From: an uncultured Lachnospiraceae bacterium
Lineage (GTDB): Bacteria > Bacillota > Clostridia > Lachnospirales > Lachnospiraceae
DNA: 64,000 nt
Assembly (NCBI GenBank): GCA_900548905.1
Contig: URMK01000005.1
Location: 144,543 to 208,542, forward strand
Direction of reading: 5' to 3'
Shown here piece by piece: positions 8,679-17,488 of this stretch. How positions within the stretch are numbered: position 1 is the stretch's first letter; each line of letters opens with the position of its first letter. The position numbers were made by a program, and so were the translations under genes. The notes under the pieces were generated by a model that saw nothing but the letters and a program-made list of their open reading frames with translations, was not told the origin of the DNA and searched no databases.

Positions 8679-8987
8679 TTATGGTTCTTCCGCGATTGAG
8701 ATAAGAGGTTTGCCCTTGCGCATTTTTCTCTGAACCTGGGAAATCAGTTTCAGCCATTCTCCTTCATTACGGCCTTCCTCTCTTATTTCCAGCAATGCAG
8801 TACACATATTATATCCTCCCTCTCTATTCCGGTAACCTTCCCGTCCCTCTTCTCCCAAATTTTCCATTCCGATAAATACCTCCAGTAAATCACATTCCTC
8901 AGCAGTCAGATTTCCAAAATGTTCCGCATGGTTCCGGATATAAGTCTGCAGCCGTCCTTTATCCGCCGCTGCCGCTTTCTTCCCGTA
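8679..8987 (-). pseudogene. Remnant of a Rpn/PD-(D/E)XK transposase-like protein
   Basis: The minus strand, open from a stop at 8988-8990, reads LQTYIRNHAEHFGNLTAEE, then CDLLEVFIG, then EGGYNMCTALLEIREEGRNEG and KLISQVQRKMRKGKPLISIAEEP-stop. This is the C-terminal end of the Rpn-type (PDDEXK nuclease) transposase-like proteins abundant in Lachnospiraceae, where MCxALxE...EGxxEG...GKxxxxIAEEL is characteristic. The nuclease half is missing and the end is clipped just after AEE. It lies between the PH and AraC genes. No terminal inverted repeats were found. Confidence 0.65.
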
Positions 8988-8989
8988 TT

Positions 8990-9320
8990 ATACGGTAAAA
9001 AAAACATCGAAAAAGCTATCCATACAGCCGCTGATGAAAAATGTCCGAACCCGACAAGAATTATGAATACCGTCCCAGGGGATACCCCGGACAGTAAATA
9101 AGAGTGATTGGCACAGAAGAACCTGTGCCGAAAATTACGGAACCCATACGGCAAATATCCGGCCGTTTCGCACACACTGCGTATGAGTAAAAAATACAAC
9201 TATTCTGTTACTTATAATAATGGATTCCCGGTTGATAAACAATTGGCAAAATGACGTTTTTTATTCGATTTTTTTTGAATAAAAGGCCTCTAAACCGCAT
9301 AAATACGACATTCCTTCCTG
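8990..9320. other. Intergenic stretch without a recognisable gene
   Basis: No coding frame here resembles a protein family. A 7-bp stem (GGCACAG/CTGTGCC, 9110-9129) and an AT-rich inverted repeat (TTTTATTC at 9259, GAATAAAA at 9277) are present. The second may end transcription of the AraC gene at 9321. Confidence 0.5.
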
Positions 9321-10217
9321 TCAAAAAGATATTTTCCCTCCTATTCCCCGCCGGTAATTGGTGGGCGTAATTCCAGTCTGCTTTTTAAAGGCGACGCAAA
9401 AATTATTCTCACTCTGAAAACCGCAGGAAAATGCAATTTCTTTAACCGTTTTGTCCCCGGAGCGCAGATAAAATCTGGCACAGTCGAGACGCATTGCCAG
9501 AAGATACTGATGGGGTGTAATGCCGTACTGCTTTTTAAACAGACGGATAAAATGATAAGGGCTGACAGAAACGCAGCCCGCCAGTTCCTCTATGGTAATT
9601 TCCTGCATAAAATGCTGCCGCATATAGGAAACAGCCTTGCCAAGTTCCCGGGTGAACTGTTTTTCTTCCGCATCTATCGCGCCTGCGGATAACCGGAGTC
9701 CCGAAAGCCCTGCCGGAAAGGTCAGAAGATCCGTCAAGATAAACCCCAGAAGATTTTCAGCAATCCCCTGATCCGAAGAAAACGCTTCCAGCAGCATCCT
9801 GAATTTATTCAGGAATCCATCGGTCTGGCTTTCCGTCAGTGAAAGGACCGTCCCATAGATTTCCGTAAGATACCGGAAGTAAGCTCTTGCATTGATGCCG
9901 TCGAAATGAATCCAGTAAAATTCCATTTCACTGTCCGCCCCGTACATATGGGGCGCGTAGCAATCCATCAGGACCAACTGCCTCTCACCAATTTTCCTGC
10001 GGAAAGAAGTCTCACCCAGAGATTCCGCATATCCCTGTCCCTTAACCACGAGCATCATCAGAAAGCTGTCATAATTATTTCTCGCCACACAGTATTCCTC
10101 ACCGCAGAAATAATGGCCGAGGCAGACCGGATACAGAAACGTTCTTTTTGCCAGCGGACTGGGGGTATGGAAATATATTGTAGATGAAGGATAAGGTTCC
10201 TGCGTATTCGGATTCAT
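9321..10217 (-). CDS. AraC-family regulator with N-terminal cupin sensor
   Basis: The 298-residue protein has an AraC-type ligand-binding cupin (residues about 30-130, with GQGYAESLGETSFRRKIGER and DCYAPHMYGADSEMEFYWIHF) and a C-terminal double HTH (ITIEELAGCVSVSPYHFIRLFKKQYGITP; VKEIAFSCGFQSENNFCVAFKKQTGITPTNYR). It probably senses a small ligand, often a sugar. The ATG at 10217 follows GGGAGGTGCCTTT; an ATG 24 bp upstream lacks a ribosome binding site. It diverges from the URO-D methyltransferase gene at 10517, so it is one candidate regulator of that gene. The ligand is unknown. Confidence 0.9.
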   Translation of the reverse strand: MNPNTQEPYPSSTIYFHTPSPLAKRTFLYPVCLGHYFCGEEYCVARNNYDSFLMMLVVKGQGYAESLGETSFRRKIGERQLVLMDCYAPHMYGADSEMEFYWIHFDGINARAYFRYLTEIYGTVLSLTESQTDGFLNKFRMLLEAFSSDQGIAENLLGFILTDLLTFPAGLSGLRLSAGAIDAEEKQFTRELGKAVSYMRQHFMQEITIEELAGCVSVSPYHFIRLFKKQYGITPHQYLLAMRLDCARFYLRSGDKTVKEIAFSCGFQSENNFCVAFKKQTGITPTNYRRGIGGKISF

Positions 10218-10281
10218 AAAGGCACCTCCCAAAGCCGGCATCCCTGATTCACGGCTTCCGATCTGCCCGGCAAATGCAGCG

Positions 10282-10310
10282 GTAACACTTCGGACAGGCC
10301 TGAATCGTTA
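10282..10310. repeat. Small dispersed palindrome, short form
   Basis: GTAACACTTCGGACAGGCC followed by TGAATCGTTA. It aligns with 28101-28130 and with the reverse complement of 59639-59668 over 28 nt, sharing TAAC...TCnGAC...CTGAAnnGTTA. Confidence 0.55.
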
Positions 10311-10396
10311 TTGCAGCGCAATTTTTATATATATCATAACAATTATTTAATATGTAAGTCAATGTCAGATATGATAGAATAATAGGCATATCAAAT

Positions 10397-10423
10397 GTTA
10401 CTGGTCACGGAGTGAATTGTAAC
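10397..10423. repeat. Small palindrome upstream of the URO-D gene
   Basis: GTTAC, 3 nt, TCAC, 3 nt, GTGA, 3 nt, GTAAC: a dyad with perfectly matched arm ends, 14 nt before the next related palindrome. It could be an operator of the divergent AraC/URO-D pair or a member of the dispersed palindrome family. Confidence 0.5.
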
Positions 10424-10436
10424 TATCAAATAAATG

Positions 10437-10478
10437 TTACGATTCACGGGCAGCAGCACAGGACGCTGTGAACCGTAA
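10437..10478. repeat. Small dispersed palindrome, long form
   Basis: Arms TTACGATTCAC and GTGAACCGTAA match at 10 of 11 positions around a 20-nt GC-rich centre that also contains CAGC/GCTG. The layout matches the copy at 50853-50892. It lies 38 bp before the URO-D start codon and would be transcribed in the leader. Confidence 0.55.
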
Positions 10479-10516
10479 TGAATAACTATATTTTAATAAT
10501 ACCGGAGGGATAACGC

Positions 10517-11785
10517 ATGGAATATCTGATATCGGAAAGCGATAAGCTGATTCTGAGAGAAATCGCCAAAAAGCAGCTGGAACTGGCAAACAGGGAATCC
10601 AACAGGCAAAGGATTCAGGAATGGTACAAGCATAATGCCCTGCAGGGAGAGAAGCCGATGATCCATCTGGAAATGGGCACCTTTGCCCAGGAAATCATCC
10701 CGCCGCTGCTAAAGTGCGGGGGTGCATTCGCAAGGCAGGTGGAAACCTCCCTTTACTGTAACTTCCTGAACCAGGAGTTATTTGACGACGACAGGGTGAC
10801 GCCGGACTATTACCCGATGGAATACGATACCTATTTTGAATTATTTGGTATTCATATTCATGTGGATCATACCCAGGATGCCAGCGGCAAAGAAAGTCTG
10901 GGACACCATTTTGAATCCATCATTGAAGATTTGGAAGACGATTACGAAAAGCTGAAATCCAGCCGCTATGGAGTGGATCTGGGTACTACGGATCAAAAAA
11001 GAAAAGCGGTGGAAGAAGCAATCGGCGATATCCTGCCTGTTAAAATGCAGATGTCCTGCCTTTACAGCGTTCCTACCCAGATGATCGTACACTTTATGAG
11101 TATGGAAAACATGATGTTTGCCATGTATGATTATCCTGACTTATTTAAGGAAATGATGAACCGTATTGCAGACGATACGCTGGCCTATTATAAAATGCTG
11201 GAGGAAAAACGCCTGATCCTGCCCACCACCGCTTTTGAGGGGGTCGGACAGGGAACCTGGAGCTTTAATACAGAGCTGCCCGGCTGGGACGAATGGGAAA
11301 AACGCCCCTTTACGCCGAAAGATGTCTGGGGGTTTATGGATTCCCAGGAAACCGTGGGGATTTCACCGGATATGTATGAAGAATTCATATTCCCCTGTTA
11401 TGAAAAAATTGCATCCTCTTACGGACTTCTCTCTTACGGCTGCTGCGAACCGGTGGATCCAATTTGGGATAAATGTATCAGCAGGCTTCCCAATCTCAGG
11501 AAGGTATCCATCTCTCCCTGGTGCAATGAAGAATTTATGGGGGAAAGGCTGCGCGGCACAAAGGTCATCTACCACAGGAAGCCCAGTCCGAATTTCCTCG
11601 GTGTGGATCCGGTCCTGGATGAAGATGCCTTCCGTGCGCACATTCGCAAAAGTCTTACGGCCGCCAGAGGCTGTAAAATGGAAATCACCCAGAGGGATGT
11701 TTATACCATCCATAACAGCATCCCCAAGGCCAAACGCTACATAGAGGTAATCAGGGAAGAAATTGAGAATAACTGGAAGGCGTGA
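10517..11785 (+). CDS. Uroporphyrinogen decarboxylase-family methyltransferase
   Basis: The 422-residue protein belongs to the URO-D/MtaA superfamily, whose members outside heme synthesis move methyl groups to or from corrinoid proteins. An internal YHMGE-like zone is absent, but the C-terminal metal-site region is visible as YGCCEPVDPIWDKCISRLPN and SISPWCNEEF (candidate zinc Cys residues). The long N-terminal segment (LILREIAKKQLELANRESNR) is typical of the subgroup linked to demethylase clusters. A strong CCGGAGGGATAACGC precedes the ATG. It lies next to the RACo gene and 4-8 kb from the corrinoid protein. It may be the substrate-side methyltransferase; the methyl donor is unknown. Confidence 0.8.
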   Translation: MEYLISESDKLILREIAKKQLELANRESNRQRIQEWYKHNALQGEKPMIHLEMGTFAQEIIPPLLKCGGAFARQVETSLYCNFLNQELFDDDRVTPDYYPMEYDTYFELFGIHIHVDHTQDASGKESLGHHFESIIEDLEDDYEKLKSSRYGVDLGTTDQKRKAVEEAIGDILPVKMQMSCLYSVPTQMIVHFMSMENMMFAMYDYPDLFKEMMNRIADDTLAYYKMLEEKRLILPTTAFEGVGQGTWSFNTELPGWDEWEKRPFTPKDVWGFMDSQETVGISPDMYEEFIFPCYEKIASSYGLLSYGCCEPVDPIWDKCISRLPNLRKVSISPWCNEEFMGERLRGTKVIYHRKPSPNFLGVDPVLDEDAFRAHIRKSLTAARGCKMEITQRDVYTIHNSIPKAKRYIEVIREEIENNWKA

Positions 11786-11839
11786 ACAAATCCCCCGTGG
11801 AAATTATTTCCCGGGGGATTTCTGCGTGGTGGAGGGAAC

Positions 11840-14032
11840 TCAGCTGCGCTCAAAATACATATGCTCCATATAAAGTTCATTAAAGTCCTTATCCGCCGAA
11901 AGCCCAATCTCCGAAGAAAGCTTTACGATTTCCCCGGCCCTTTCCCCGGCACCCTCTTCCCTGCCGTACCGGATGGCGCCGTCCAGCGCCCCGTTTCCAA
12001 TCACTTCTATTTTATCCGCAAAAGCCTCGGGGATCAGGCCGATTCCCACTGCCTTCCCCACATCCATACGATAGCCGAAGCCGCCCGCAAGATAAACCTT
12101 ATCCACATCCTCCGGCCGGATACCATAACGCAAAAGCAGGGTTTCCAGCCCGGCCCGGACTGCGGATTTGGCCAGCTGAAGTTCACGGACATCCTTCTGA
12201 TAAAAACAGATGGGAACTCCCTCCCGATTCCGGGCAAGTTCATACCCGCTTTCCTGGTATTCTTCCTCCAGCAATCCCGTATCATCCACCAAATCCGCCT
12301 GCAGAAGCTCGTATAAGGTCTCAATTGCCCCGGTACCGCATATACCGGCGGGCGGTTCATTGCGGATTGTCTGTACCTGTACCTGCTCCCCCTCAATCTT
12401 CACATTAGAGATGGCCCCCGGTATGCTGCCGGAGCCATGCGCGATATTCCCGCCCTCAAAGGCCGGACCTGCTGCCGTGGATGTTACAAGGATCCGATCC
12501 CGGTTTCCGATTCCCATTTCACCGTTGGTTCCCAGGTCAATAAGCATGCTGACTTTTTCCGATTCCGCCAGACCGCAGGAAAGGATATCCGACACAATAT
12601 CCGCTCCAACAAAGGTGGAAATGCCGGGCAGTATTTTCACCTCCACCTGACGAAGCCTCTCGGTCACTTTTTCTCCCAGGACCTCTCCCAGCGTACTTTC
12701 CACCCGTTGGATGTGATAGGGGGTAAACGGGTAAATTCCGAGCGTATTGCAGGGATAGCCCATCAGCAGATGGATCATGGTGGTATTTCCTGCGATAACC
12801 ACTTTTTCCGGTATCTGTCTGCCGGCCCCGGTAAGTTTTTCCAGGCCCAGGAGCAGATCCTCCCGGATGCTTTCCTGCAGTTCCTCCTTTTTACCGTCTA
12901 TTGATGCCTGAATCCTGCTGATCACATCCGCCCCGTATCGTCTCTGTCTGTTTATACACAGATAACTGTCTGTTCCCGCTCCGGAATTCATGGTCACCAG
13001 CTCCATGGCAATCGTGGTAGTCCCTATATCGATTCCTACCATAACCGGCCCGTCCGCTTCCTTTTCCGGCCCGCCCGCATTCCTTTCAGACGGTATGCCG
13101 ATTATGTCCATTTTTTCTTCCGTTTCATCTCCCAGGGCCAAAACCATATCCCCCAAAGGATAGCAGGTACAGGCCAGCCGGTATCCCTCAACCAGCTGCT
13201 CCGGGGTGAAGGTTCTCTCGTCCGCAGGCGTGATTGCCGCCTCTCCGCTCACCACCCTGATCCGGCATTTTCCGCAGGAACCTCTTCCGGCACAGACAGC
13301 GGGCACATAAATCCCCTGTTCCCGGAGTACCTCCAGCACTGTTTTTTCTTCCCTGCTCACAAGGATTCGGGCCTCTCCCTCCCCTCTGACTTCCAGAGTG
13401 ACCGGAGCCACATGCCTCATCTTACAGTCTTTATTCGGGCATTCTCTGCAGTTGTGATCCATGTGGTATTGGGTGCTGTTTTCATCCAGAAGATATATCT
13501 GGCACGTTGATTTTACGGGATCGAACATATAGCTGCTCTTGATATCCATTTCCAGGTTCTTCCCGGCTTCCGTCACATCAAAAGCTGTTTTCTGCGCCTC
13601 CATGCCGATTCCCGTGGGGGCTTCCAGCCGTTTGGATATTCCCAGCTTTTTTTCCTCACATACACTTCGTATCAGCGGCTGCAGGCTTTCCGAAGCCTGC
13701 ATAAGATAATCATCGGCAAATGCATCGGCAAGCATCCCCTCCAGATATCTGCCCTCTCCAAAAAAGCCGGTAGACCATTCACTGATTTCCTTTCCTATGG
13801 TGACAATAAGAAAAAGGGCCTGTGCCCCCGCCGGGGCGGCAGGGCTTGCCGCCTCCTCCGGGATCCTCCCGAATTCCAGCGCCGCCGCCGGATGGATTTT
13901 AGCATACGCCTCTTCTTCCATATTATCATATTCATCCAGCACCTCTTCGTAAATAGGGGAATCCTCATAGCAGTCTATCAGGTGCAGGATATTTGCCCGG
14001 TTGAACCGAACCTTAAAATCTGTTATTTTCAT
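11840..14032 (-). CDS. RACo-type reductive activator of corrinoid proteins with MetH-activation-like N-terminus
   Basis: The 730-residue protein has three parts. Residues 1-200 resemble the B12-dependent methionine synthase activation domain region (FNRANILHLIDCYEDSPIYEEVLDEY; LFLIVTIGKEISEWS) and end in Cys-rich CRECPNKDCKM. Residues about 205-300 are a 2Fe-2S ferredoxin (VCAGRGSCGKCRI, C-x5-C-x2-C, plus a later CTC). The rest is a DUF4445/ASKHA ATPase (VMVGIDIGTTTIAMELV; MLIDLGTNGEMGIG; YLAGGFGYRMDVG). Such proteins reduce Co(II) corrinoid back to Co(I) at the cost of ATP. The ATG at 14032 follows CGGGAGTATATAC. It diverges from the PocR regulator. Confidence 0.9.
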   Translation of the reverse strand: MKITDFKVRFNRANILHLIDCYEDSPIYEEVLDEYDNMEEEAYAKIHPAAALEFGRIPEEAASPAAPAGAQALFLIVTIGKEISEWSTGFFGEGRYLEGMLADAFADDYLMQASESLQPLIRSVCEEKKLGISKRLEAPTGIGMEAQKTAFDVTEAGKNLEMDIKSSYMFDPVKSTCQIYLLDENSTQYHMDHNCRECPNKDCKMRHVAPVTLEVRGEGEARILVSREEKTVLEVLREQGIYVPAVCAGRGSCGKCRIRVVSGEAAITPADERTFTPEQLVEGYRLACTCYPLGDMVLALGDETEEKMDIIGIPSERNAGGPEKEADGPVMVGIDIGTTTIAMELVTMNSGAGTDSYLCINRQRRYGADVISRIQASIDGKKEELQESIREDLLLGLEKLTGAGRQIPEKVVIAGNTTMIHLLMGYPCNTLGIYPFTPYHIQRVESTLGEVLGEKVTERLRQVEVKILPGISTFVGADIVSDILSCGLAESEKVSMLIDLGTNGEMGIGNRDRILVTSTAAGPAFEGGNIAHGSGSIPGAISNVKIEGEQVQVQTIRNEPPAGICGTGAIETLYELLQADLVDDTGLLEEEYQESGYELARNREGVPICFYQKDVRELQLAKSAVRAGLETLLLRYGIRPEDVDKVYLAGGFGYRMDVGKAVGIGLIPEAFADKIEVIGNGALDGAIRYGREEGAGERAGEIVKLSSEIGLSADKDFNELYMEHMYFERS

Positions 14033-14059
14033 GTATATACTCCCGGTTCTATCATCCAT

Positions 14060-14095
14060 TTGGAAAAACTAAAGAATGTAGGTATTTATTTTAGG
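14060..14095 (-). promoter_or_regulatory. Shared 36-nt element upstream of the RACo gene
   Basis: Starting TTGGAAAAACTAAAG and ending in GGTATTTATTTTAGG, this matches 18211-18246 at 28 of 36 positions, in the same orientation relative to its gene. It is a candidate binding site for the PocR-AraC regulator encoded at 14190. Confidence 0.55.
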
Positions 14096-14189
14096 TTTAT
14101 GGAATTTCTTTGTATCTCATGGTATACTCAACTATAACCGTTGGTACGAAACTGATTCTATATTAACCCTTTACAATGGAGAAAACAAT

Positions 14190-15437
14190 ATGTCTCAGTC
14201 CTTATATTCCGTAGTGGATAAAGATACACTTCATAATATCGTGGAAGCCTTTTACGGCTGCATCCAGCTACCCATCCAGGTCATTGATGAAAATGGGAAT
14301 TTTCTGGAAACCTTTGGGGATACCGGGAAATTCTGCTCCCTCTTCCAAAAGCACCTGCCTCCCGAGGATACCTGCCAGATAATGCATGTGGGCGCAAGCA
14401 AACGGGCCATTTCCCTGGGGGAACCTTATATTTTTTCCTGCCATGCCCACTTAAACCACATCGTGTATCCTCTGATTTGTAAGGACAAATTCTTAGGTTC
14501 CATCCTGCTCGGCCCTTTCCTCATGGATGAACCGGACTCGCTCCTCATATCCGATCTGTCCAGGAAATATAACCTGAATATTGACGATACCCTGCGTCTT
14601 TTTGAGGAATCCGGCTCCATTGCGCTGGTTACTCCGGAAATGGTCAACCACATTAACAAGCTGCTGTATTACCTGTTCTGCAACCTCATCGATGAGAGCA
14701 AGGAACAGCTGAAGCTGAATAACCGCATCCTGTCCCAGCAGTCCAAAATCAGCGAAGCAATCCAGCGGTACAAGAATATGGATACCGCTGCCCTGGACTA
14801 TCCGTATGAAAAGGAACGGGAACTGATCACCAAGGTAAAAACCGGCAACCAGACGCAGGCCAGAGCCATCCTGAACGATCTCCTCGGCTATGTATTATTT
14901 TCCGAAGGCAACAGCCTGGATTTTATGAAAGCAAGAGCCATCGAACTGTGCTCCCTGCTTTCCCGTGTGGCGATAGAAGGCGGTGCGCCAACCGACAATA
15001 TCCTGAAGCTGAATAATTCGTTTCTGAAAAGCCTGCAGCAAATCGACACGTTGGATCTGCTGTGCGCCAAGCTTCAGGAAATCGTGGAGGCTTTCACAGA
15101 CAGTCTGTTTGATTATTCCCTGAATAAAAACCGGGAAACCATTAAAAAGGCCATGAATTATATTTCCACCCATTTCAACCGTCCCATCACCCTGGAAGAG
15201 GTGGCGGATGCCGTCCACCTGCATCCGGCTTATTTTTCTTCCATTTTCAAGCAATGCAGCGGTTCTTCCTTTAAGGAATACCTGAATATGGTCCGGGTGG
15301 AGGAAAGCAAACGGCTGTTGAGCAATACGGAATACAGCGTTATCGATATCGCGGTGGCCTGCGGTTTTGACGACCAAAGCTATTTTTCGAAGGTATTCAA
15401 GAAATATACGGGGATGACCCCGAAGCAATACCGCTGA
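14190..15437 (+). CDS. PocR-domain AraC-family regulator of the corrinoid locus
   Basis: The 415-residue protein has an N-terminal PocR sensory domain (LPIQVIDENGNFLETFG; conserved Cys residues in FCSLFQK, TCQIMHVG and FSCHAHLNHIVYPL; GSILLGPFLMDEP), a helical middle and a C-terminal AraC double HTH (ITLEEVADAVHLHPAYFSSIFKQCSGSSF; VIDIAVACGFDDQSYFSKVFKKYTGMTPKQYR). PocR domains occur in regulators of propanediol and one-carbon metabolism, where they are thought to bind small hydrocarbon derivatives. Position inside the corrinoid methyltransferase island makes it the likely activator. GGAG precedes the ATG by about 9 nt. Confidence 0.92.
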   Translation: MSQSLYSVVDKDTLHNIVEAFYGCIQLPIQVIDENGNFLETFGDTGKFCSLFQKHLPPEDTCQIMHVGASKRAISLGEPYIFSCHAHLNHIVYPLICKDKFLGSILLGPFLMDEPDSLLISDLSRKYNLNIDDTLRLFEESGSIALVTPEMVNHINKLLYYLFCNLIDESKEQLKLNNRILSQQSKISEAIQRYKNMDTAALDYPYEKERELITKVKTGNQTQARAILNDLLGYVLFSEGNSLDFMKARAIELCSLLSRVAIEGGAPTDNILKLNNSFLKSLQQIDTLDLLCAKLQEIVEAFTDSLFDYSLNKNRETIKKAMNYISTHFNRPITLEEVADAVHLHPAYFSSIFKQCSGSSFKEYLNMVRVEESKRLLSNTEYSVIDIAVACGFDDQSYFSKVFKKYTGMTPKQYR

Positions 15438-15479
15438 GCAGCACCGGTACCAGGAAAGAGGCATTCTGCCGCGTCTTCT

Positions 15480-16406
15480 TCAGCACGCAAAATGCCTCTT
15501 TATCTCCTGGCGCTTTAACCCCATTCCGATTATATTCAGTTCCGCTCTGCCGTCTCCGGCTTTTTCAATGGTAATTCTGCTCTGCGTACAATTGATCCGG
15601 TAAAGACATCCGTCCTTTCCGGACGCACAGCCCTTCACCCGGAGTATCTTTCCGCAGCAGCCTGACATGATCTGCTCCAGACGCCGCTTTAAGTCATTTT
15701 CATCCAGGCAGAAAGCCTGCAGGGTGGTGCTGTTGAACAATTTGGAATGATCCGTCCTCAGCCCCTTTGCCCTGCCGCCCTGGTATCCGCAGCTGCTCAG
15801 CAGGGAAAAATCTTCCTGCGTCAATTCCTCCCACGGCTTCGTAAAGACGGGAACCTTATCCTCCGCAGTACCCGCACATGCCCGCTTTTGCAGGGCGAGA
15901 GCGGCGGCTTTCACCCGCTCTCGTTCCTCAAAGCCCATCCCGCCGGTCTTGCTTACCACAACAGCGCCGGTATGTGACAGCTGTGAGTACTCCAGCCGCT
16001 CTATTTCCGGCGGAAGCTCCTGCACCTGCTCCGGATCCAGAATCGTTATGACCGCCCCTATCACACAGCGTTTTTTAATGTCGGGGCTTTCCATGATATC
16101 CATAAATTCATCCGCATTATATATGCCTGACGGCTCCACCAGTATCCGCTGTATCCCCTCCCGGGCCATATCCAGCAGCCTCTGATGGAAATTAACCTTC
16201 TGGGTACAGCAGATGCAGCCGCCCACCAGCTGGGAAACCTGCAGGTTCCCGTTTTCCAGGATATCCGCGTCCACACCTGCCATTCCGAATTCATTTTCTA
16301 TTACAGCGATCCGTTCTCCCCCGGCCTGCAGAAATCCGGCATAGCGCTTGATAAAAGTAGTTTTTCCGGCTCCCAGGAAACCGGTTATCAAATCCACGCT
16401 GGTCAT
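15480..16406 (-). CDS. COG0523 (CobW-type) GTPase in the corrinoid methyltransferase operon
   Basis: The 308-residue G3E GTPase has the P-loop GFLGAGKTTFIKRY, ENEFGMAGVDADIL, the metal-binding CxCC motif GGCICC and VEPSGIYNADEF. The C-terminal part (about residues 215-308) is a CobW_C-like domain. COG0523 proteins insert or deliver metals, and some serve cobalamin-dependent enzymes. The 4-bp overlap with the URO-D gene upstream and cotranscription with the corrinoid protein suggest it helps metallate the zinc methyltransferase or handle the corrinoid. It has no His-rich loop, unlike the paralogue at 48112. The ribosome binding site is weak (AAAGAGATAGCTTT), consistent with coupling. Confidence 0.88.
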   Translation of the reverse strand: MTSVDLITGFLGAGKTTFIKRYAGFLQAGGERIAVIENEFGMAGVDADILENGNLQVSQLVGGCICCTQKVNFHQRLLDMAREGIQRILVEPSGIYNADEFMDIMESPDIKKRCVIGAVITILDPEQVQELPPEIERLEYSQLSHTGAVVVSKTGGMGFEERERVKAAALALQKRACAGTAEDKVPVFTKPWEELTQEDFSLLSSCGYQGGRAKGLRTDHSKLFNSTTLQAFCLDENDLKRRLEQIMSGCCGKILRVKGCASGKDGCLYRINCTQSRITIEKAGDGRAELNIIGMGLKRQEIKRHFAC

Positions 16407-17461
16407 AAAGCTATCTCTTTGTTTCCGTATGTTCCATAAGTTTTTGCCAGGTCCACCATACGTTCCGCCCTGTCAAAGGAAGCATTTGCCGGATATTCGC
16501 AGCCGGTTGCCAGAATAAAGCCGCCGCCCTCCATCATGGCATCCATACAATTTCTGCACTCCTCATCCCACTCTTCATCGGTGCCGAGTACGGCGCCCGC
16601 CGGTGTCACACAGCCGATCAACGTGACCTGATCCCCGTATTTTTCCTTGCATTCCCTAAAATCCGCACAGTCATCCGGAGGATACAGGAAGGATATGGCA
16701 TCCGGATTCATCATCTTGATTTGTGCGTCAAAATAAATCCTCTGACCGCAGTTATGAATCATGACCAGGCCTCCGGCTTCTCTAGTCACTTCCGCCAGTT
16801 CCCTCACATAAGGCCCTTCCATTTCCGTCCACATTTCTTTGGACATAATCGTCCCGGAAGAAAACAGGGTATCAAACATCAGCCCGTTAATGCCGGTTGC
16901 CATAAGCGCCCGGCAGTAATCCTTCAGCGTCCCGGTAATGGCTCCGGCCGCCTCTTTGACCGCATCCGGATCATCATAGAGATCCATATACATATCCTGC
17001 TGGTTCCTGAGCATGGATAAAACGCCGAGCGGCCCGAATACAAAGGCGATTATGGGGAATTCTCCCTTTGCCTCCTGCACCAGCTTTTTACAGGTTTCAA
17101 TATGCATCATCATGCGTTTGGAATCTCTGTAATCGACTTTTTTTATCTTGCAGTATTCATCAATATCCTGTATGACGGACTTCTGATAATCGGGATGTGC
17201 CGCCTCATTTTCCGGGAATATCAGTTCCTGTCCCCAGGCGTCACACTCCACCGACAGATCAATCAGAGTAACAATACAGTCCTGATCGTACATTTCCCTG
17301 GCTTTTAACAAAGCCCGGCTGCAGACATCCGCATCCGTAGACCAGGTCTTATAGTCCGCCCCCACCAGTTTTCTGGACACACCGCTTAATATAGGATAGA
17401 CCGGAACCCTGTCCGGCTCCTTATGCTGCAGGGCCGTTACCACTCTTTCCATTGCATTCAT
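16403..17461 (-). CDS. MtaA/MtbA-like corrinoid methyltransferase (URO-D family)
   Basis: The 352-residue protein starts MNAMERVVTALQHKEPDRVPVYP, the usual opening of MtaA/MtbA-like methylcobamide methyltransferases. It carries the zinc motif HNCGQRI (H-x-C) in the second half and a further Cys in FILATGCEYPANASFD near the end. In methanogens these enzymes move methyl from the corrinoid protein to coenzyme M; in acetogenic or other Clostridia the acceptor is more likely tetrahydrofolate. It lies directly after the corrinoid protein gene and overlaps the GTPase gene by 4 bp. AAAGGAGCAAAAGTCTA precedes the ATG. Confidence 0.88.
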   Translation of the reverse strand: MNAMERVVTALQHKEPDRVPVYPILSGVSRKLVGADYKTWSTDADVCSRALLKAREMYDQDCIVTLIDLSVECDAWGQELIFPENEAAHPDYQKSVIQDIDEYCKIKKVDYRDSKRMMMHIETCKKLVQEAKGEFPIIAFVFGPLGVLSMLRNQQDMYMDLYDDPDAVKEAAGAITGTLKDYCRALMATGINGLMFDTLFSSGTIMSKEMWTEMEGPYVRELAEVTREAGGLVMIHNCGQRIYFDAQIKMMNPDAISFLYPPDDCADFRECKEKYGDQVTLIGCVTPAGAVLGTDEEWDEECRNCMDAMMEGGGFILATGCEYPANASFDRAERMVDLAKTYGTYGNKEIAL

Positions 17462-17488
17462 TAGACTTTTGCTCCTTTACCCCGGGGC

